Source of the DNA: Terribacillus saccharophilus | Lineage (GTDB): Bacteria > Bacillota > Bacilli > Bacillales > Amphibacillaceae | DNA: 64,000 bases | Direction: 5' to 3' | NCBI GenBank assembly: GCA_900110015.1 | Contig: FOCD01000002.1 | Coordinates: 620,001-684,000 of the forward strand | In this document: piece by piece, positions 1 to 8,731 of the stretch | How the letters are laid out: each line of letters begins with the position of its first letter | Position numbering within the stretch: position 1 is the first letter of the stretch | The notes under the pieces: model-generated | What the model saw: only the letters and a program-made list of their open reading frames with translations | The model's database searches: none | What the model was told of the DNA's origin: nothing | Translations under genes and position numbers: made by a program

Positions 1-234
1 CATATAACTATAATAACGCGCCGCGAGATCCTCCACTTCATGCTGTGCAGGAACCCTGCCGTCTTCTGCAACAAGCAGCCGTTCATTGCTTGGCATAAAT
101 GTAAAATAATAATGCACCGGTATGTGATTATCCTTGCAGACAGCAGGACAAACATCCATACGTTCATCATCCTGCTGCCGATTGCGCTCAGCAGCTTCAC
201 TCACCTGCTGCGGTAATGACTCTTTCGTAATCAT
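1..234 (-). CDS. Partial hypothetical protein (5' end only)
   Basis: An open frame starts at the ATG complementary to 232-234 and runs off the left edge without a stop, giving 78 visible residues. A GGAGG ribosome binding site lies about 7 nt upstream (complement of 241-247). The peptide starts MITKESLPQQVSEAAERN and has two closely spaced cysteines near residue 32-36. The region is hydrophilic with no signal peptide or membrane segment. I do not recognise the family. It is downstream of motB on the same strand but separated from it by a terminator, so it probably has its own promoter in 241-340. Confidence 0.6.
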   Translation of the reverse strand, partial: MITKESLPQQVSEAAERNRQQDDERMDVCPAVCKDNHIPVHYYFTFMPSNERLLVAEDGRVPAQHEVEDLAARYYSYM

Positions 235-340
235 CTGAATTCCTCCGTTCTTTCCTAACTATATCTAGTATTTCACAAATTTCCCTAACTCAATCCTACC
301 TTATTTCCCTATTCTTATGTAAGCATTTTCATTCCATACT

Positions 341-368
341 AAAAATAACAGCCCTAAAAGGACTGTTA
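341..368 (-). terminator. Intrinsic terminator of motAB
   Basis: On the minus strand a 9-bp stem (TAACAGTCC/GGGCTGTTA with one G-U pair) is followed by five T residues. The stem includes the motB stop codon. Confidence 0.8.
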
Positions 369-1178
369 CTCTGTTTCAGCTTCTCGAGGCAAAATCAACA
401 CTTCTACTCGACGGTTCTTTTCCCTGCCTTCTGCTGTATCGTTTGAAGCGATCGGCTTGTACTCTCCGTACCCTTTTGCACTGAACCAGCGCGGGTCAAG
501 CTCCTCGTTTTCTAATACAACTTTCATAAAATTGACAGAACGCATCACACTGAGCTCCCAGTTGGAATTGTACGATGATGTACTGATAGGCACATCATCC
601 GTGTGACCGCTGATAATTACTTCTCGCGGTGGATCCATGACAAGAAGGTCTGAGATTTCTCTTGCGATCTCTTCATCACTCACACTGACCTCACTGCTGC
701 CTGAATTGAACAAGACATTGTCATTGATTGTAAGCAGTAAACCTTCATCCGTCAATGCAGTTGAAAACTTATCACTCAAATCTTTATCCTTGATATATGT
801 CTCGATTTTCTCCTGGATTTTCTTTAGCTCTTCCTGTTCTGCTGCTTCCAAATCAGCATCGTTAGCTTTCTCTTTGTCAGCCTCTTCAGATGCGACTGTC
901 TCATCTTTCTTTTCTTCCTCATTATTCTGATCGATAACAGTTGAACTAGTATCGTTTCCTGGTGTCATGCTTGTATTGGATTCCAATAATCCTTCTCCGC
1001 CATGTAAGATAGTACTGAAAGAGTCAGATATCTTAGCGAACTTCTGCGCATCGATTGAGCTGGTGGCAAACAAGACAATGAAAAGCGCCAGCAAAAGGGT
1101 CAGAAGATCGGCATACGGTAACAGCCAGGATTCGTCCACATGTTCTTCATGCTTTTTGTGCTTGCGCTTCCGGCTCAT
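366..1178 (-). CDS. motB: Flagellar motor stator protein MotB
   Basis: Ion-conducting stator subunit that anchors the flagellar motor to peptidoglycan. The 270-aa protein has a short basic N-terminus, then one membrane helix (residues 18-40) containing PYAD with Asp24, the family's proton-binding aspartate. A linker of about 90 residues, rich in Glu, Lys and Asn, follows, and then an OmpA/MotB peptidoglycan-binding domain (about 150-265) with the NRRVEVLI motif. The ATG overlaps the motA stop (ATGA), so the two genes are translationally coupled. The length is close to B. subtilis MotB. Whether it uses H+ or Na+ cannot be settled from sequence alone; the similarity is to MotB rather than MotS. 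Confidence 0.95.
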   Translation of the reverse strand: MSRKRKHKKHEEHVDESWLLPYADLLTLLLALFIVLFATSSIDAQKFAKISDSFSTILHGGEGLLESNTSMTPGNDTSSTVIDQNNEEEKKDETVASEEADKEKANDADLEAAEQEELKKIQEKIETYIKDKDLSDKFSTALTDEGLLLTINDNVLFNSGSSEVSVSDEEIAREISDLLVMDPPREVIISGHTDDVPISTSSYNSNWELSVMRSVNFMKVVLENEELDPRWFSAKGYGEYKPIASNDTAEGREKNRRVEVLILPREAETE

Positions 1179-1969
1179 ACTGCCACTTCCTCTTCTTCAG
1201 CCTCACCAAACTCAGCTTTTTCCTTACTTGGCAAGTAAGCGAGCAGCTTTTGTTCAAGCATACGCGGTGTTTCACCTTCCAAGATAGACAGGATACCCTC
1301 CACCATCAGCAGCTTATGCTGTACTTCCTGCTGTGTTTTACGTTTCAATTTATTGGCGATCGGGTGACAGATTACATAGCCTGTGAATATCCCCATCAAT
1401 GTTGCAACAAAGGCAGCAGCAATAGCGTGACTTAACTTATCGATATCGGAAATATCACCAAGTGCCGCAATCAGACCGATAACTGCTCCTAAAACGCCTA
1501 ATGACGGTGCATATGTTCCTGCTTGCGTGAAAATGGAAGCACCAATAGCATGCCGATCTTCCAGCGCATCAACTTCTTCATTTAAAACATTACGAATATA
1601 TTCAGGTGATTCTCCATCAACTGCCATACTTAATCCGTTACGAAGAAAGTCATCTTCAACATCACGAGCACTGTTCTCCAATGCCAGCAATCCTTCTTTC
1701 CGACTAATCTGTGACCACTCCGAGAACATACGGACAAGCTCTTTTGTATCGAATTCCTGTTTATTCTTAAATACAACACCAAGCAGCTTAGGGAACCGTT
1801 TCAATTCATTTCCCGGGAACGCCAGTACAACAGAAGCTGCTGTTCCGACAATAATAATCAGTATGGCAGCTGGGTTAATAAGTGCTGCAGGACTTACACC
1901 CTTCAATACCATCCCTACTCCGACGGCAACCAAGCCCAATATAACACCAATGATTGATGATTTATCCAT
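1175..1969 (-). CDS. motA: Flagellar motor stator protein MotA
   Basis: Four-helix membrane subunit that forms the ion channel with MotB and pushes on FliG. The frame is open to 2044, but I place the start at the ATG complementary to 1967-1969 (MDKSSIIGVIL). It has an AGGAG about 10 nt upstream, agrees with the B. subtilis N-terminus, and lies downstream of a sigma-D-like promoter that would cut off the longer reading. This gives 264 residues. Membrane helices are at about 1-25, 30-52, 148-168 and 180-205, with the conserved segment YAPSLGVLGAVIGLIAAL in the third helix and a charged cytoplasmic loop between the second and third. First gene of motAB. Confidence 0.95.
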   Translation of the reverse strand: MDKSSIIGVILGLVAVGVGMVLKGVSPAALINPAAILIIIVGTAASVVLAFPGNELKRFPKLLGVVFKNKQEFDTKELVRMFSEWSQISRKEGLLALENSARDVEDDFLRNGLSMAVDGESPEYIRNVLNEEVDALEDRHAIGASIFTQAGTYAPSLGVLGAVIGLIAALGDISDIDKLSHAIAAAFVATLMGIFTGYVICHPIANKLKRKTQQEVQHKLLMVEGILSILEGETPRMLEQKLLAYLPSKEKAEFGEAEEEEVAV

Positions 1970-2006
1970 ATATTCCATTCTCCTAAAAAAAGTTTGATTA
2001 CCATTA

Positions 2007-2033
2007 ATATCGGATGCAATTATAAAATCTGTA
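2007..2033 (-). promoter_or_regulatory. Sigma-D-type promoter of motAB
   Basis: On the minus strand TACA (2030-2033) is followed after 15 nt by TCCGATAT (2007-2014). This is close to the flagellar sigma consensus TAAA-N15-GCCGATAT (7 of 8 in the -10). It predicts a start near position 2000, about 30 nt before the chosen motA start codon. Confidence 0.6.
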
Positions 2034-2202
2034 TGCTTTTTCATAAACTTTACGTTTCTTTTCCAGCAGAGAAGGTTATCAGTAACAAAAGTGTCATATT
2101 TAAGTTCGACAGTATACTCTGCGGCTATTTACCTAAGCTAAGAACATTGCATAAGACACAGTTGGCAGGAAGACTCGTGACAAAGGTGGTGTTTGTTTCT
2201 GT

Positions 2203-2231
2203 TGTGAAATCGCATACATTACACGTAAGAT
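2203..2231 (+). promoter_or_regulatory. mtlA sigma-A promoter with overlapping cre site
   Basis: TTGTGA (2203-2208), 17 nt, TAAGAT (2226-2231) form a plausible sigma-A promoter. TGAAATCGCATACA (2205-2218) fits the CcpA operator pattern TGNAANCGNWWNCA at every fixed position and lies across the -35 and spacer. That position would repress transcription when glucose is present. CcpA binding is inferred. Confidence 0.6.
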
Positions 2232-2287
2232 AGAAGCAAGCACTACTTTATTCATTATTTTTTCACATATAAAAGGGGGAAAAAAGC

Positions 2288-3766
2288 ATGGCACAGGAAA
2301 AAGCCAGTGTCCGCGCTCGTGTTCAAAAGTTTGGCTCATATTTGAGCAGCATGGTTATGCCAAACATCGGTGCATTTATTGCTTGGGGTCTTATTACCGC
2401 TTTATTCATTCCTGACGGATGGTTTCCAAATGAAACAATCGCACAGATTGTAAGTCCGTCCATCACTTATCTATTACCACTATTGATTGGTTTCACTGGT
2501 GGACGTCTCGTACACGATTTCCGAGGCGGGGTTGTCGGAGCCATTGTCACCATGGGGGCAATTGTAGGTTCACCGGATACTCCAATGTTCCTTGGAGCAA
2601 TGGCAATGGGTCCGCTCGGCGGATATGCCATCAAATTGTTTGATCAATATATCGGTTCTAAAGTACGTTCCGGTTTCGAAATGCTTGTTAATAACTTCTC
2701 TGCCGGTATCATCGGCGGTGCACTCGCTATCGGCGCCATCTATTTCGTAGGTCCGCTTCTTGAAGGTTTGACAAACGTATTGGCATCTGGTGTTGACTGG
2801 CTCGTTGGGCTTGGTCTTCTGCCACTTGTAAACGTCTTGATCGAACCAGCGAAAGTTTTGTTCTTGAACAACGCTATCAACCATAGTGTCTTCACACCGC
2901 TTGGTATAGAACAATCAGCTGAAGTAGGAAAATCCATCCTGTTCTTGCTTGAAGCAAACCCAGGACCGGGACTCGGAATATTGCTTGCTTTCATGTTCTT
3001 CGGTACAGGAAGTGCAAGAGCATCTTCACCGGGTGCAGCAATCATCCATTTCTTCGGGGGTATTCATGAAATCTACTTCCCGTATATCCTAATGAAGCCT
3101 TTCCTTATCGTTGCTGCAATTGGCGGCGGTGTAACAGGAACTCTTCTATTCTCTCTATTGGATGTAGGTCTTCGCTCACCAGCATCACCAGGTAGCGTTA
3201 TCGCCATCTTCCTAATGGGTAACCCAAGTGATTACCTTGGCTTGGCAATCGGTATCATCGGTGCAACTGCTGTATCATTCGCAATCTCCGCTGTCGTCCT
3301 GAAACGCAGCCCGATTGCCGCAGATACGAATATCGAAGAAGCAACTGCGAAGTCTAAAGAAATGAAAGGTACAAAGCCTGCAGCTGCAGTTGGTATCAAC
3401 CAATCAGCTGGTGCAACAGATGAAGCAGTTGAAGCTAACGCACAGCATGTCGATACTAACAGTGATTCTTTCGACTACAGCAATGTAAACAAAATTACAT
3501 TCGCTTGTGATGCCGGAATGGGATCGAGCGCAATGGGTGCCTCTCTTCTGCGTAAGAAAATGAAGGATGCTGGCTTGACCGAAATCAAGGTCGATAATGC
3601 AGCCATCTCCAATATCCAGAATGATGCCGATATCGTCATCACTCAAAAGAATCTGACGGACCGCGCTCGCAACAAACGTCCGGATGCTGAGCATATCTCA
3701 GTAGAAAACTTCTTGAACAGTCCGCGGTATGCAGAACTGATCGAGAATCTTAAAAAGCATCAATAA
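2288..3766 (+). CDS. mtlA: PTS mannitol transporter subunit IICB
   Basis: Membrane permease that imports mannitol and phosphorylates it to mannitol-1-phosphate. The 492 residues comprise a IIC membrane domain (about 15-340, many helices, with an HEIYFPY motif near residue 260), a linker rich in Ala, Thr and Lys, and a C-terminal IIB domain. The IIB phosphocysteine is Cys407 in CDAGMGSSAMG. No IIA domain is attached; it is supplied by mtlF three genes on, as in Bacillus and unlike the fused E. coli protein. The ATG has an AGGGGG ribosome binding site. First gene of mtlA-mtlR-mtlF-mtlD. Confidence 0.97.
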   Translation: MAQEKASVRARVQKFGSYLSSMVMPNIGAFIAWGLITALFIPDGWFPNETIAQIVSPSITYLLPLLIGFTGGRLVHDFRGGVVGAIVTMGAIVGSPDTPMFLGAMAMGPLGGYAIKLFDQYIGSKVRSGFEMLVNNFSAGIIGGALAIGAIYFVGPLLEGLTNVLASGVDWLVGLGLLPLVNVLIEPAKVLFLNNAINHSVFTPLGIEQSAEVGKSILFLLEANPGPGLGILLAFMFFGTGSARASSPGAAIIHFFGGIHEIYFPYILMKPFLIVAAIGGGVTGTLLFSLLDVGLRSPASPGSVIAIFLMGNPSDYLGLAIGIIGATAVSFAISAVVLKRSPIAADTNIEEATAKSKEMKGTKPAAAVGINQSAGATDEAVEANAQHVDTNSDSFDYSNVNKITFACDAGMGSSAMGASLLRKKMKDAGLTEIKVDNAAISNIQNDADIVITQKNLTDRARNKRPDAEHISVENFLNSPRYAELIENLKKHQ

Positions 3767-3782
3767 GTAAGGAGTGATTGAT

Positions 3783-5873
3783 TTGGAAATGGTTAGCAGC
3801 AGAGAAAGAAGAATAATCCTGCAATTGCTGCGTTCCAGAAACCAATTCATCTCCATTCGAGAGCTGGCAGAGCTATTACATGTCAGCTCTCGAACTATTC
3901 ACCGGGAATTGAAGCAAGTGGAACGAACACTTGCCGAGAATAAGCTGTCCCTGCTGCGTGTTACTGGATCCGGTATTCGGGTTGAAGGAGAAAGGGATCA
4001 GATGGAAGCATTGCAAGAGCAGCTGCGTGATGCGGTCGAGGTAGATACGACCCAGGAAGAGCGGCTGCTCCATTTGCTTTATTTACTGGTTGAAGCTAGC
4101 GAACCTGTTAAAGTTGCTTATTTGGCAAATGAAGTGCAATTATCGAAGACGGCCTTATCCGTTTATTTGGATGCATTGGAAGCCAGGCTAGCCGATTATT
4201 CGCTGTCCATCATAAGGCGCCGCGGTGTTGGAGTTGAGCTCGAAGGTGAAGAGAACGAAAAAAGGAAGGTACTTGTCCAGCTTATGATGGAGCAGCTGGA
4301 TCAAGCATCTATTTACACGTTTACCAATGATCATGAAGAACAGAATTTGCATCAGTTTCTTCAAAATATCATCAAGGATCAGCGTATGACAATGGTCGAA
4401 AAATACGTGATGGATCACTTAGCCAAGCTATCTTATTCCATTGCTGATAATGCCTATGTTGCACTTATTACGTATATAAGCATTACGATTAAAAGGATAC
4501 AGCAAGCTAGATTTGTCATTCTTTCCCCTCCGCTATTGGAATCTTTACAAAAAACGGAAGAATATACGATTGCCGCGGCACTCAGCAGGGAATTGGAAAA
4601 TACCTTCTCTATTACGTTTTCAGCTTCGGAGATCGGTTATATTGCCGTTCAGATTCAAGGGGCGAAGCGAAACGAAACGACACATCGCTCTGATCCGCTA
4701 TTCGAGCTGCAAGTACAAGCTTTCATCCAGTTGGTTGCTGTAGCGATACAGCTGCCGCAGCTAGAAAAGGACGAAACTTTCACCACCGGATTGCTTGCCC
4801 ATATTGAACCAGCAATTAGCCGGGCACGGGAAGGAATACAAACGTACAATCCGCTTACAGAGAAGATTGAACAAGATTATCAAGAAGTTGTAACAGCAGT
4901 CCGAAAAGCTCTTGAAACGGTGTTTCCGACTTTTCGTTTCGGACAGGGCGAGGTTGCCTTTCTGGCACTGCACTTCGCTTCTGCAAGAGAACGGCAGCGC
5001 AGCAGACAACGATTGCATGCCTTAGTCGTTTGCGCAAGCGGGATAGGTACTTCTAAGATGCTTGCCAGCAGGCTTCAGAACGAATTTCCCGAAATCACGC
5101 AGGTGTCGCTGTCATCTTTCTTAGAGCTGAAGGATATGCAATTGGAAAGCTTTGATTTGCTTATATCAACTATCAGCCTTGACCAGTTCCACCGCCAGTA
5201 TTTGCTTGTTAATCCACTGCTGCCTGGACCTGATGTCAAACGAGTGGATGCATTTATCCAACAGGAACTTCCGACTATATATAAGAAAAGGAAGCAAGCA
5301 GCACCTGCAAAAGAAATGCCAGCAGCATTTCCATCCGTTTCAGCTTTCGATTCAAAACTAGAAGAATTACAGACATTGACAGAAGTGAGCCGCATCATAT
5401 GGAATAACTTTATGATTGATAGGACATATCAAATGCAGGCAGATCTATTTTCTCAAATCGATCAACATGCAGTTGACCATACAGTCATAAATAAACACGG
5501 AACACTTGCCTCCCTTCTCAGACAACGAGATGAGCTCGGAGGAATGGGTATCCCTGATACAAGGATGGCTTTGTATCACAGTCGCAGCACAGAAATCGAG
5601 CAGCCCGCATTTTGGATGATGGCGCTATCCTCCCCTATCATGATCAAGGGGATGGACAATCAAGTGATGGAGGCTGACCGTCTCTTTATCCTTGCTGCAC
5701 CGGACAATTTGCCTTTGAGCTGTTACGAGCTGTTTAGTAAAATCAGCATTCTTATTTTGGAAGAGCATATTCAGCACATGATTCGTTCTGCGGATCAGGA
5801 GGCACTTAGCAAAGAATTGGCGCAGCTGCTCACTGCCCACATCCAACAATTCACAGATCATTTAGGAGGGTAA
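3783..5873 (+). CDS. mtlR: Mannitol operon activator MtlR (PRD regulator)
   Basis: PTS-controlled transcription activator of the mannitol genes. Order of parts: N-terminal helix-turn-helix (about 5-65), second winged helix (about 75-165), two PRD domains (about 185-400), a IIB-Gat-like domain with Cys417 in VVCASGIGTS, and a C-terminal IIA-Mtl-like domain with His599 in MALYHSR. His599 corresponds to the B. subtilis residue phosphorylated there. I choose the TTG at 3783, 8 nt after AAGGAG. The in-frame GTG at 3774 lies inside that ribosome binding site, and an ATG at 3789 is a little far. Unlike B. subtilis, where mtlR is unlinked, it sits inside the operon between mtlA and mtlF. Confidence 0.93.
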   Translation: MEMVSSRERRIILQLLRSRNQFISIRELAELLHVSSRTIHRELKQVERTLAENKLSLLRVTGSGIRVEGERDQMEALQEQLRDAVEVDTTQEERLLHLLYLLVEASEPVKVAYLANEVQLSKTALSVYLDALEARLADYSLSIIRRRGVGVELEGEENEKRKVLVQLMMEQLDQASIYTFTNDHEEQNLHQFLQNIIKDQRMTMVEKYVMDHLAKLSYSIADNAYVALITYISITIKRIQQARFVILSPPLLESLQKTEEYTIAAALSRELENTFSITFSASEIGYIAVQIQGAKRNETTHRSDPLFELQVQAFIQLVAVAIQLPQLEKDETFTTGLLAHIEPAISRAREGIQTYNPLTEKIEQDYQEVVTAVRKALETVFPTFRFGQGEVAFLALHFASARERQRSRQRLHALVVCASGIGTSKMLASRLQNEFPEITQVSLSSFLELKDMQLESFDLLISTISLDQFHRQYLLVNPLLPGPDVKRVDAFIQQELPTIYKKRKQAAPAKEMPAAFPSVSAFDSKLEELQTLTEVSRIIWNNFMIDRTYQMQADLFSQIDQHAVDHTVINKHGTLASLLRQRDELGGMGIPDTRMALYHSRSTEIEQPAFWMMALSSPIMIKGMDNQVMEADRLFILAAPDNLPLSCYELFSKISILILEEHIQHMIRSADQEALSKELAQLLTAHIQQFTDHLGG

Positions 5874-5875
5874 TC

Positions 5876-6307
5876 ATGGAAGTATTACAAGAAGCTAATA
5901 TTTTAATGAACACACAATTGGACAATCAGGAAGATGCTATCCGGAAAGCCGGCCAAATTCTTGTGGATAATGGCTATGTTAATGAAACGTATGTGGATAA
6001 GATGATTGAACGAGAAGCATTAACGTCAACTTATATGGGTAATTTCGTAGCTATCCCGCATGGTACAGAAGATGCTAAAGGCGAAGTCATCGCTTCCGGT
6101 ATCTCTATTATCCAGGCACCAGAAGGCGTTACATTCGATGGCAACGAAGTGAAGCTTGTTTTCGGTATTGCTGGAAAGAACAATGAACATTTAGATATCC
6201 TTTCGCAAATTGCTATCGTTTGCTCAGAAGAGGAAAACATTGAAAAGCTTGTGAATGCAACAAGCAAACAGGAGATCATTGACATGTTCTCTGAGGTAGA
6301 TGCGTAA
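5876..6307 (+). CDS. mtlF: PTS mannitol transporter subunit IIA
   Basis: Cytoplasmic phosphocarrier that takes phosphate from HPr-P and passes it to the IIB domain of MtlA. The 143-aa protein carries the active histidine His62 in VAIPHGTEDAK, the standard EIIA-mannitol/fructose signature. A GGAGGG ribosome binding site overlaps the mtlR end, and the stop codon overlaps the mtlD start (TAATG), so mtlR-mtlF-mtlD are tightly coupled. Length is normal for the family. Confidence 0.96.
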   Translation: MEVLQEANILMNTQLDNQEDAIRKAGQILVDNGYVNETYVDKMIEREALTSTYMGNFVAIPHGTEDAKGEVIASGISIIQAPEGVTFDGNEVKLVFGIAGKNNEHLDILSQIAIVCSEEENIEKLVNATSKQEIIDMFSEVDA

Positions 6308-7458
6308 TGAAGAGCGTACACATTGGTGCTGGCAATATCGGCAGAGGATTTATCGGCGCCCTTCTCTCTCACGCCGATGTACATGTTACTTTTGCTGATG
6401 TGAATAGTGATATCATCTCTGCTTTGAAAGAAAAGCAGCAATATGAAGTCGTCTACGCACAGGAAGAAACACATTCTGAAATCATAACCGGTGTTACTGG
6501 TTTGAATAGTAGTACAGAAGAAGAAGCTGTCATCAAAGCAATTGCAGAAGCTGATCTTGTTACGACTGCGGTGGGTCCTTCTATCCTGCCGCATGTTGCA
6601 CCTGTAATTGCCAAAGGACTTGTCCAGCGTGCAAAACAGCCCAAGCCAGTCCATGTTATTGCATGTGAGAATATGATTCGTGGCTCCAGCCAGCTGCGCG
6701 AGTTCGTCATCTCTCATATCGATGCACAGGACATGGAAAACGTGGAAAGCTATACAGCCTTCTGCGACGCGGCTGTTGACCGGATTGTTCCGATACAGGA
6801 GCAGCAGGATTTGCTGACAGTCCAGGTAGAACCTTATTTCGAATGGGTTGTGGAAAAGAAAAACTGGCAGGGCGAACTTCCGGATATCAAAGCGATTACA
6901 TTTGTTGATAATCTGGAGCCTTATATCGAAAGAAAGCTTTTGACAGTTAATACTGGTCATGCTGCTAGCGCTTATGCAGGCTATGCGAAAGGCTATGACA
7001 CCATCATTGATGCTATTAAAGATGAAGAGATTCTGAGCCTGGCTAAACAGGCATTAGAAGAAACCAGCTCCTTATTGCAGGAGAAATGGGGCTTCGAGGA
7101 AGATGATCTGACTCACTATATTGCAAAAATTCTTCAGCGTTACCAGAATCCGTACATTTCTGACATGGTAACACGTGTAGGACGGGGTCCAATTCGCAAG
7201 CTTGGTCCGAAGGATAGATTAGTCTACCCAGCACAATCATTGTTAGAGCAAGGCAAATCAGCTGAGGCGCTGCTTACGACTATCGCTTATGCATTGAAAT
7301 TCAATCCAGAAGGTGACGATGAAGCGAAAGAATTGCAAGAACGCATTAAGTCTGAAGGAGCTGCTTCCGCTTTGTCACGTATTAGCGGACAGCCTAAGGA
7401 CAGCCAGCTAGTTCAACAAGCCATCAAAAAGTACGAACAACAAAAAAACAAAGCATAA
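6307..7458 (+). CDS. mtlD: Mannitol-1-phosphate 5-dehydrogenase
   Basis: Oxidises mannitol-1-phosphate to fructose-6-phosphate with NAD+, feeding glycolysis. The 383-aa protein starts with the Rossmann motif GAGNIGRGFIG (residues 7-17) and contains the polyol-dehydrogenase region ERKLLTVNTGHAASAYAG with the catalytic lysine context of the long-chain dehydrogenase family. Last gene of the mtl operon; its ATG overlaps the mtlF stop. A strong terminator follows about 50 nt downstream. Confidence 0.97.
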   Translation: MKSVHIGAGNIGRGFIGALLSHADVHVTFADVNSDIISALKEKQQYEVVYAQEETHSEIITGVTGLNSSTEEEAVIKAIAEADLVTTAVGPSILPHVAPVIAKGLVQRAKQPKPVHVIACENMIRGSSQLREFVISHIDAQDMENVESYTAFCDAAVDRIVPIQEQQDLLTVQVEPYFEWVVEKKNWQGELPDIKAITFVDNLEPYIERKLLTVNTGHAASAYAGYAKGYDTIIDAIKDEEILSLAKQALEETSSLLQEKWGFEEDDLTHYIAKILQRYQNPYISDMVTRVGRGPIRKLGPKDRLVYPAQSLLEQGKSAEALLTTIAYALKFNPEGDDEAKELQERIKSEGAASALSRISGQPKDSQLVQQAIKKYEQQKNKA

Positions 7459-7500
7459 GCGTCCGCATAAAACAGACGTTGTTCAGTTGTTTAAGAGAAC

Positions 7501-7550
7501 AAAAAAGAAGTTCAATCCTTTCCATTTCGAACGGATTGAACCTCTTTTTT
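7501..7550. terminator. Bidirectional terminator after mtlD
   Basis: A 12-bp stem (7507-7518 with 7533-7544, one mismatch) is flanked by A6 on the left and T6 on the right. It can serve mtlD on the plus strand and the epimerase-like gene on the minus strand. Confidence 0.85.
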
Positions 7551-7661
7551 ATGTTTTATCTTTCATTAGCTTTATGATACGTCTTAAATTGATATCCAAG
7601 ACCTCCGTAGACCTTTTAACATGTTTTTATTTTTCTCATTAGACTCGCAGCAACTCATCAA

Positions 7662-8531
7662 TTAGTAAGCTTCTTCATTCTCCGCAAGGAATCGTTGAAC
7701 TGTTTCAATGTTGTGTTTGATTGAATTTACTGTAGACATGGATGCACTAAAATCCTCCATACCGACATACCCATCGTACCCAACCGCTTTTAAATCAAGG
7801 AGAACTTGTTTCCAATTCACAGCTCCTTTTTCGATTGGCGCCCACTGCACAGACCAATCCACAGTTCCATCTTCTTGTGTTTGTCCCCTTTGCCAGATTG
7901 CATTTTTGACATGTACATGCGCAAGATAATCTCCTAACAATTCTAGTCCCATCCTGTAATTCTCATAACCTTCGTGTACCATATTGCCGGGATCATACAG
8001 AACTCCGATGTGATCAGGATCATATGAACAAACCAACTGATACGCCAGGCTTGCGCTAGGTGCAATTGTGTGGTGATGTGTCTCTACTAATCCTTTTACT
8101 TTATATTGTCTACACATCTGTTCTACTTCGCTTAAATAAGCAGCAGCAGATTTAAATAAATCATTATAGTGCTTGGAACGATCGTAAACAGGAATTCCTA
8201 AGCGTATCGTGGAAGCTCCTAGTTTTTTGGCAATCTGCAGCGCGTGTTCTGTTGACTCCAAGTCGCCAGCAGTTAAGTATGGAAGCACACTTAACATGTT
8301 AATGCCGCTATCTTCTGCTTTATCTTTTAAAACTTGTATGTCATAGTCCGTTATCGAGGGGGAAATTGTACACAGGTTATTCCTCCAATAACTTGGTTTC
8401 TCACTTTTAACGTCAACTGGTGTTTCGCTGAACCGCCACTCTACAGCTGTGTAGTTGGTGTCTTTCAAATAGGCAATCAATGTTTCAGGCGTGATATCCG
8501 GAGTCATTACTGAATAAATAGAAAACTTCAC
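7662..8531 (-). CDS. Sugar phosphate isomerase/epimerase-like TIM-barrel protein
   Basis: A 289-aa protein of the xylose-isomerase-like TIM-barrel (AP endonuclease 2) superfamily. Candidate metal ligands are spread as usual for this fold: Glu in GLVETHHH, Asp in VLYDPGNMVHEG, His in HVHVKN and Glu in GYVGMEDF. The start is a GTG with AAGGAG 9 nt upstream. There is no signal peptide, so it is cytoplasmic. It stands alone, with terminators on both sides, so the substrate cannot be inferred; related proteins act on inositols, keto-sugars and sugar acids. The closeness to the mannitol operon may be coincidental. Confidence 0.8.
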   Translation of the reverse strand: MKFSIYSVMTPDITPETLIAYLKDTNYTAVEWRFSETPVDVKSEKPSYWRNNLCTISPSITDYDIQVLKDKAEDSGINMLSVLPYLTAGDLESTEHALQIAKKLGASTIRLGIPVYDRSKHYNDLFKSAAAYLSEVEQMCRQYKVKGLVETHHHTIAPSASLAYQLVCSYDPDHIGVLYDPGNMVHEGYENYRMGLELLGDYLAHVHVKNAIWQRGQTQEDGTVDWSVQWAPIEKGAVNWKQVLLDLKAVGYDGYVGMEDFSASMSTVNSIKHNIETVQRFLAENEEAY

Positions 8532-8678
8532 TTTATTACACTCCTTTAATATGCTGTTTTAAAGAAAACCATGCTTTGAAACACTGAACATCAGAAGTGA
8601 AGAAATACCTATAACACATGCATGCTTGATCTAAGCTAGATAATTCACATTATAGTCGATGTATATGATTAACGCATG

Positions 8679-8714
8679 AAAAAACCTGACCACAAAATGA
8701 ATCTGTAATCAGGC
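8679..8714 (-). terminator. Terminator of the SDR/flavoprotein operon
   Basis: On the minus strand CCTGATTAC pairs with GTGGTCAGG and is followed by T6. Confidence 0.75.
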
Positions 8715-8731
8715 ACGTTATAATCAATCTT

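Larger units (their letters stand above)
1970..2287. other. Divergent motA/mtlA regulatory region
   Basis: This 318-nt gap separates divergently transcribed motA and mtlA. It holds the sigma-D-like promoter, the mtlA promoter with its cre, and a possible MtlR-box-like inverted repeat (TTGGCAG at 2162-2168 and GTGACAA at 2177-2183). The inverted repeat is imperfect. I see no small gene in it. Confidence 0.6.

Noticed and set aside
6031..6960. 309-codon ORF on the minus strand under mtlF/mtlD
   Set aside because: It is antisense to two clearly recognised enzymes, is rich in Cys, His and Phe typical of shadow frames, and lacks an SD.
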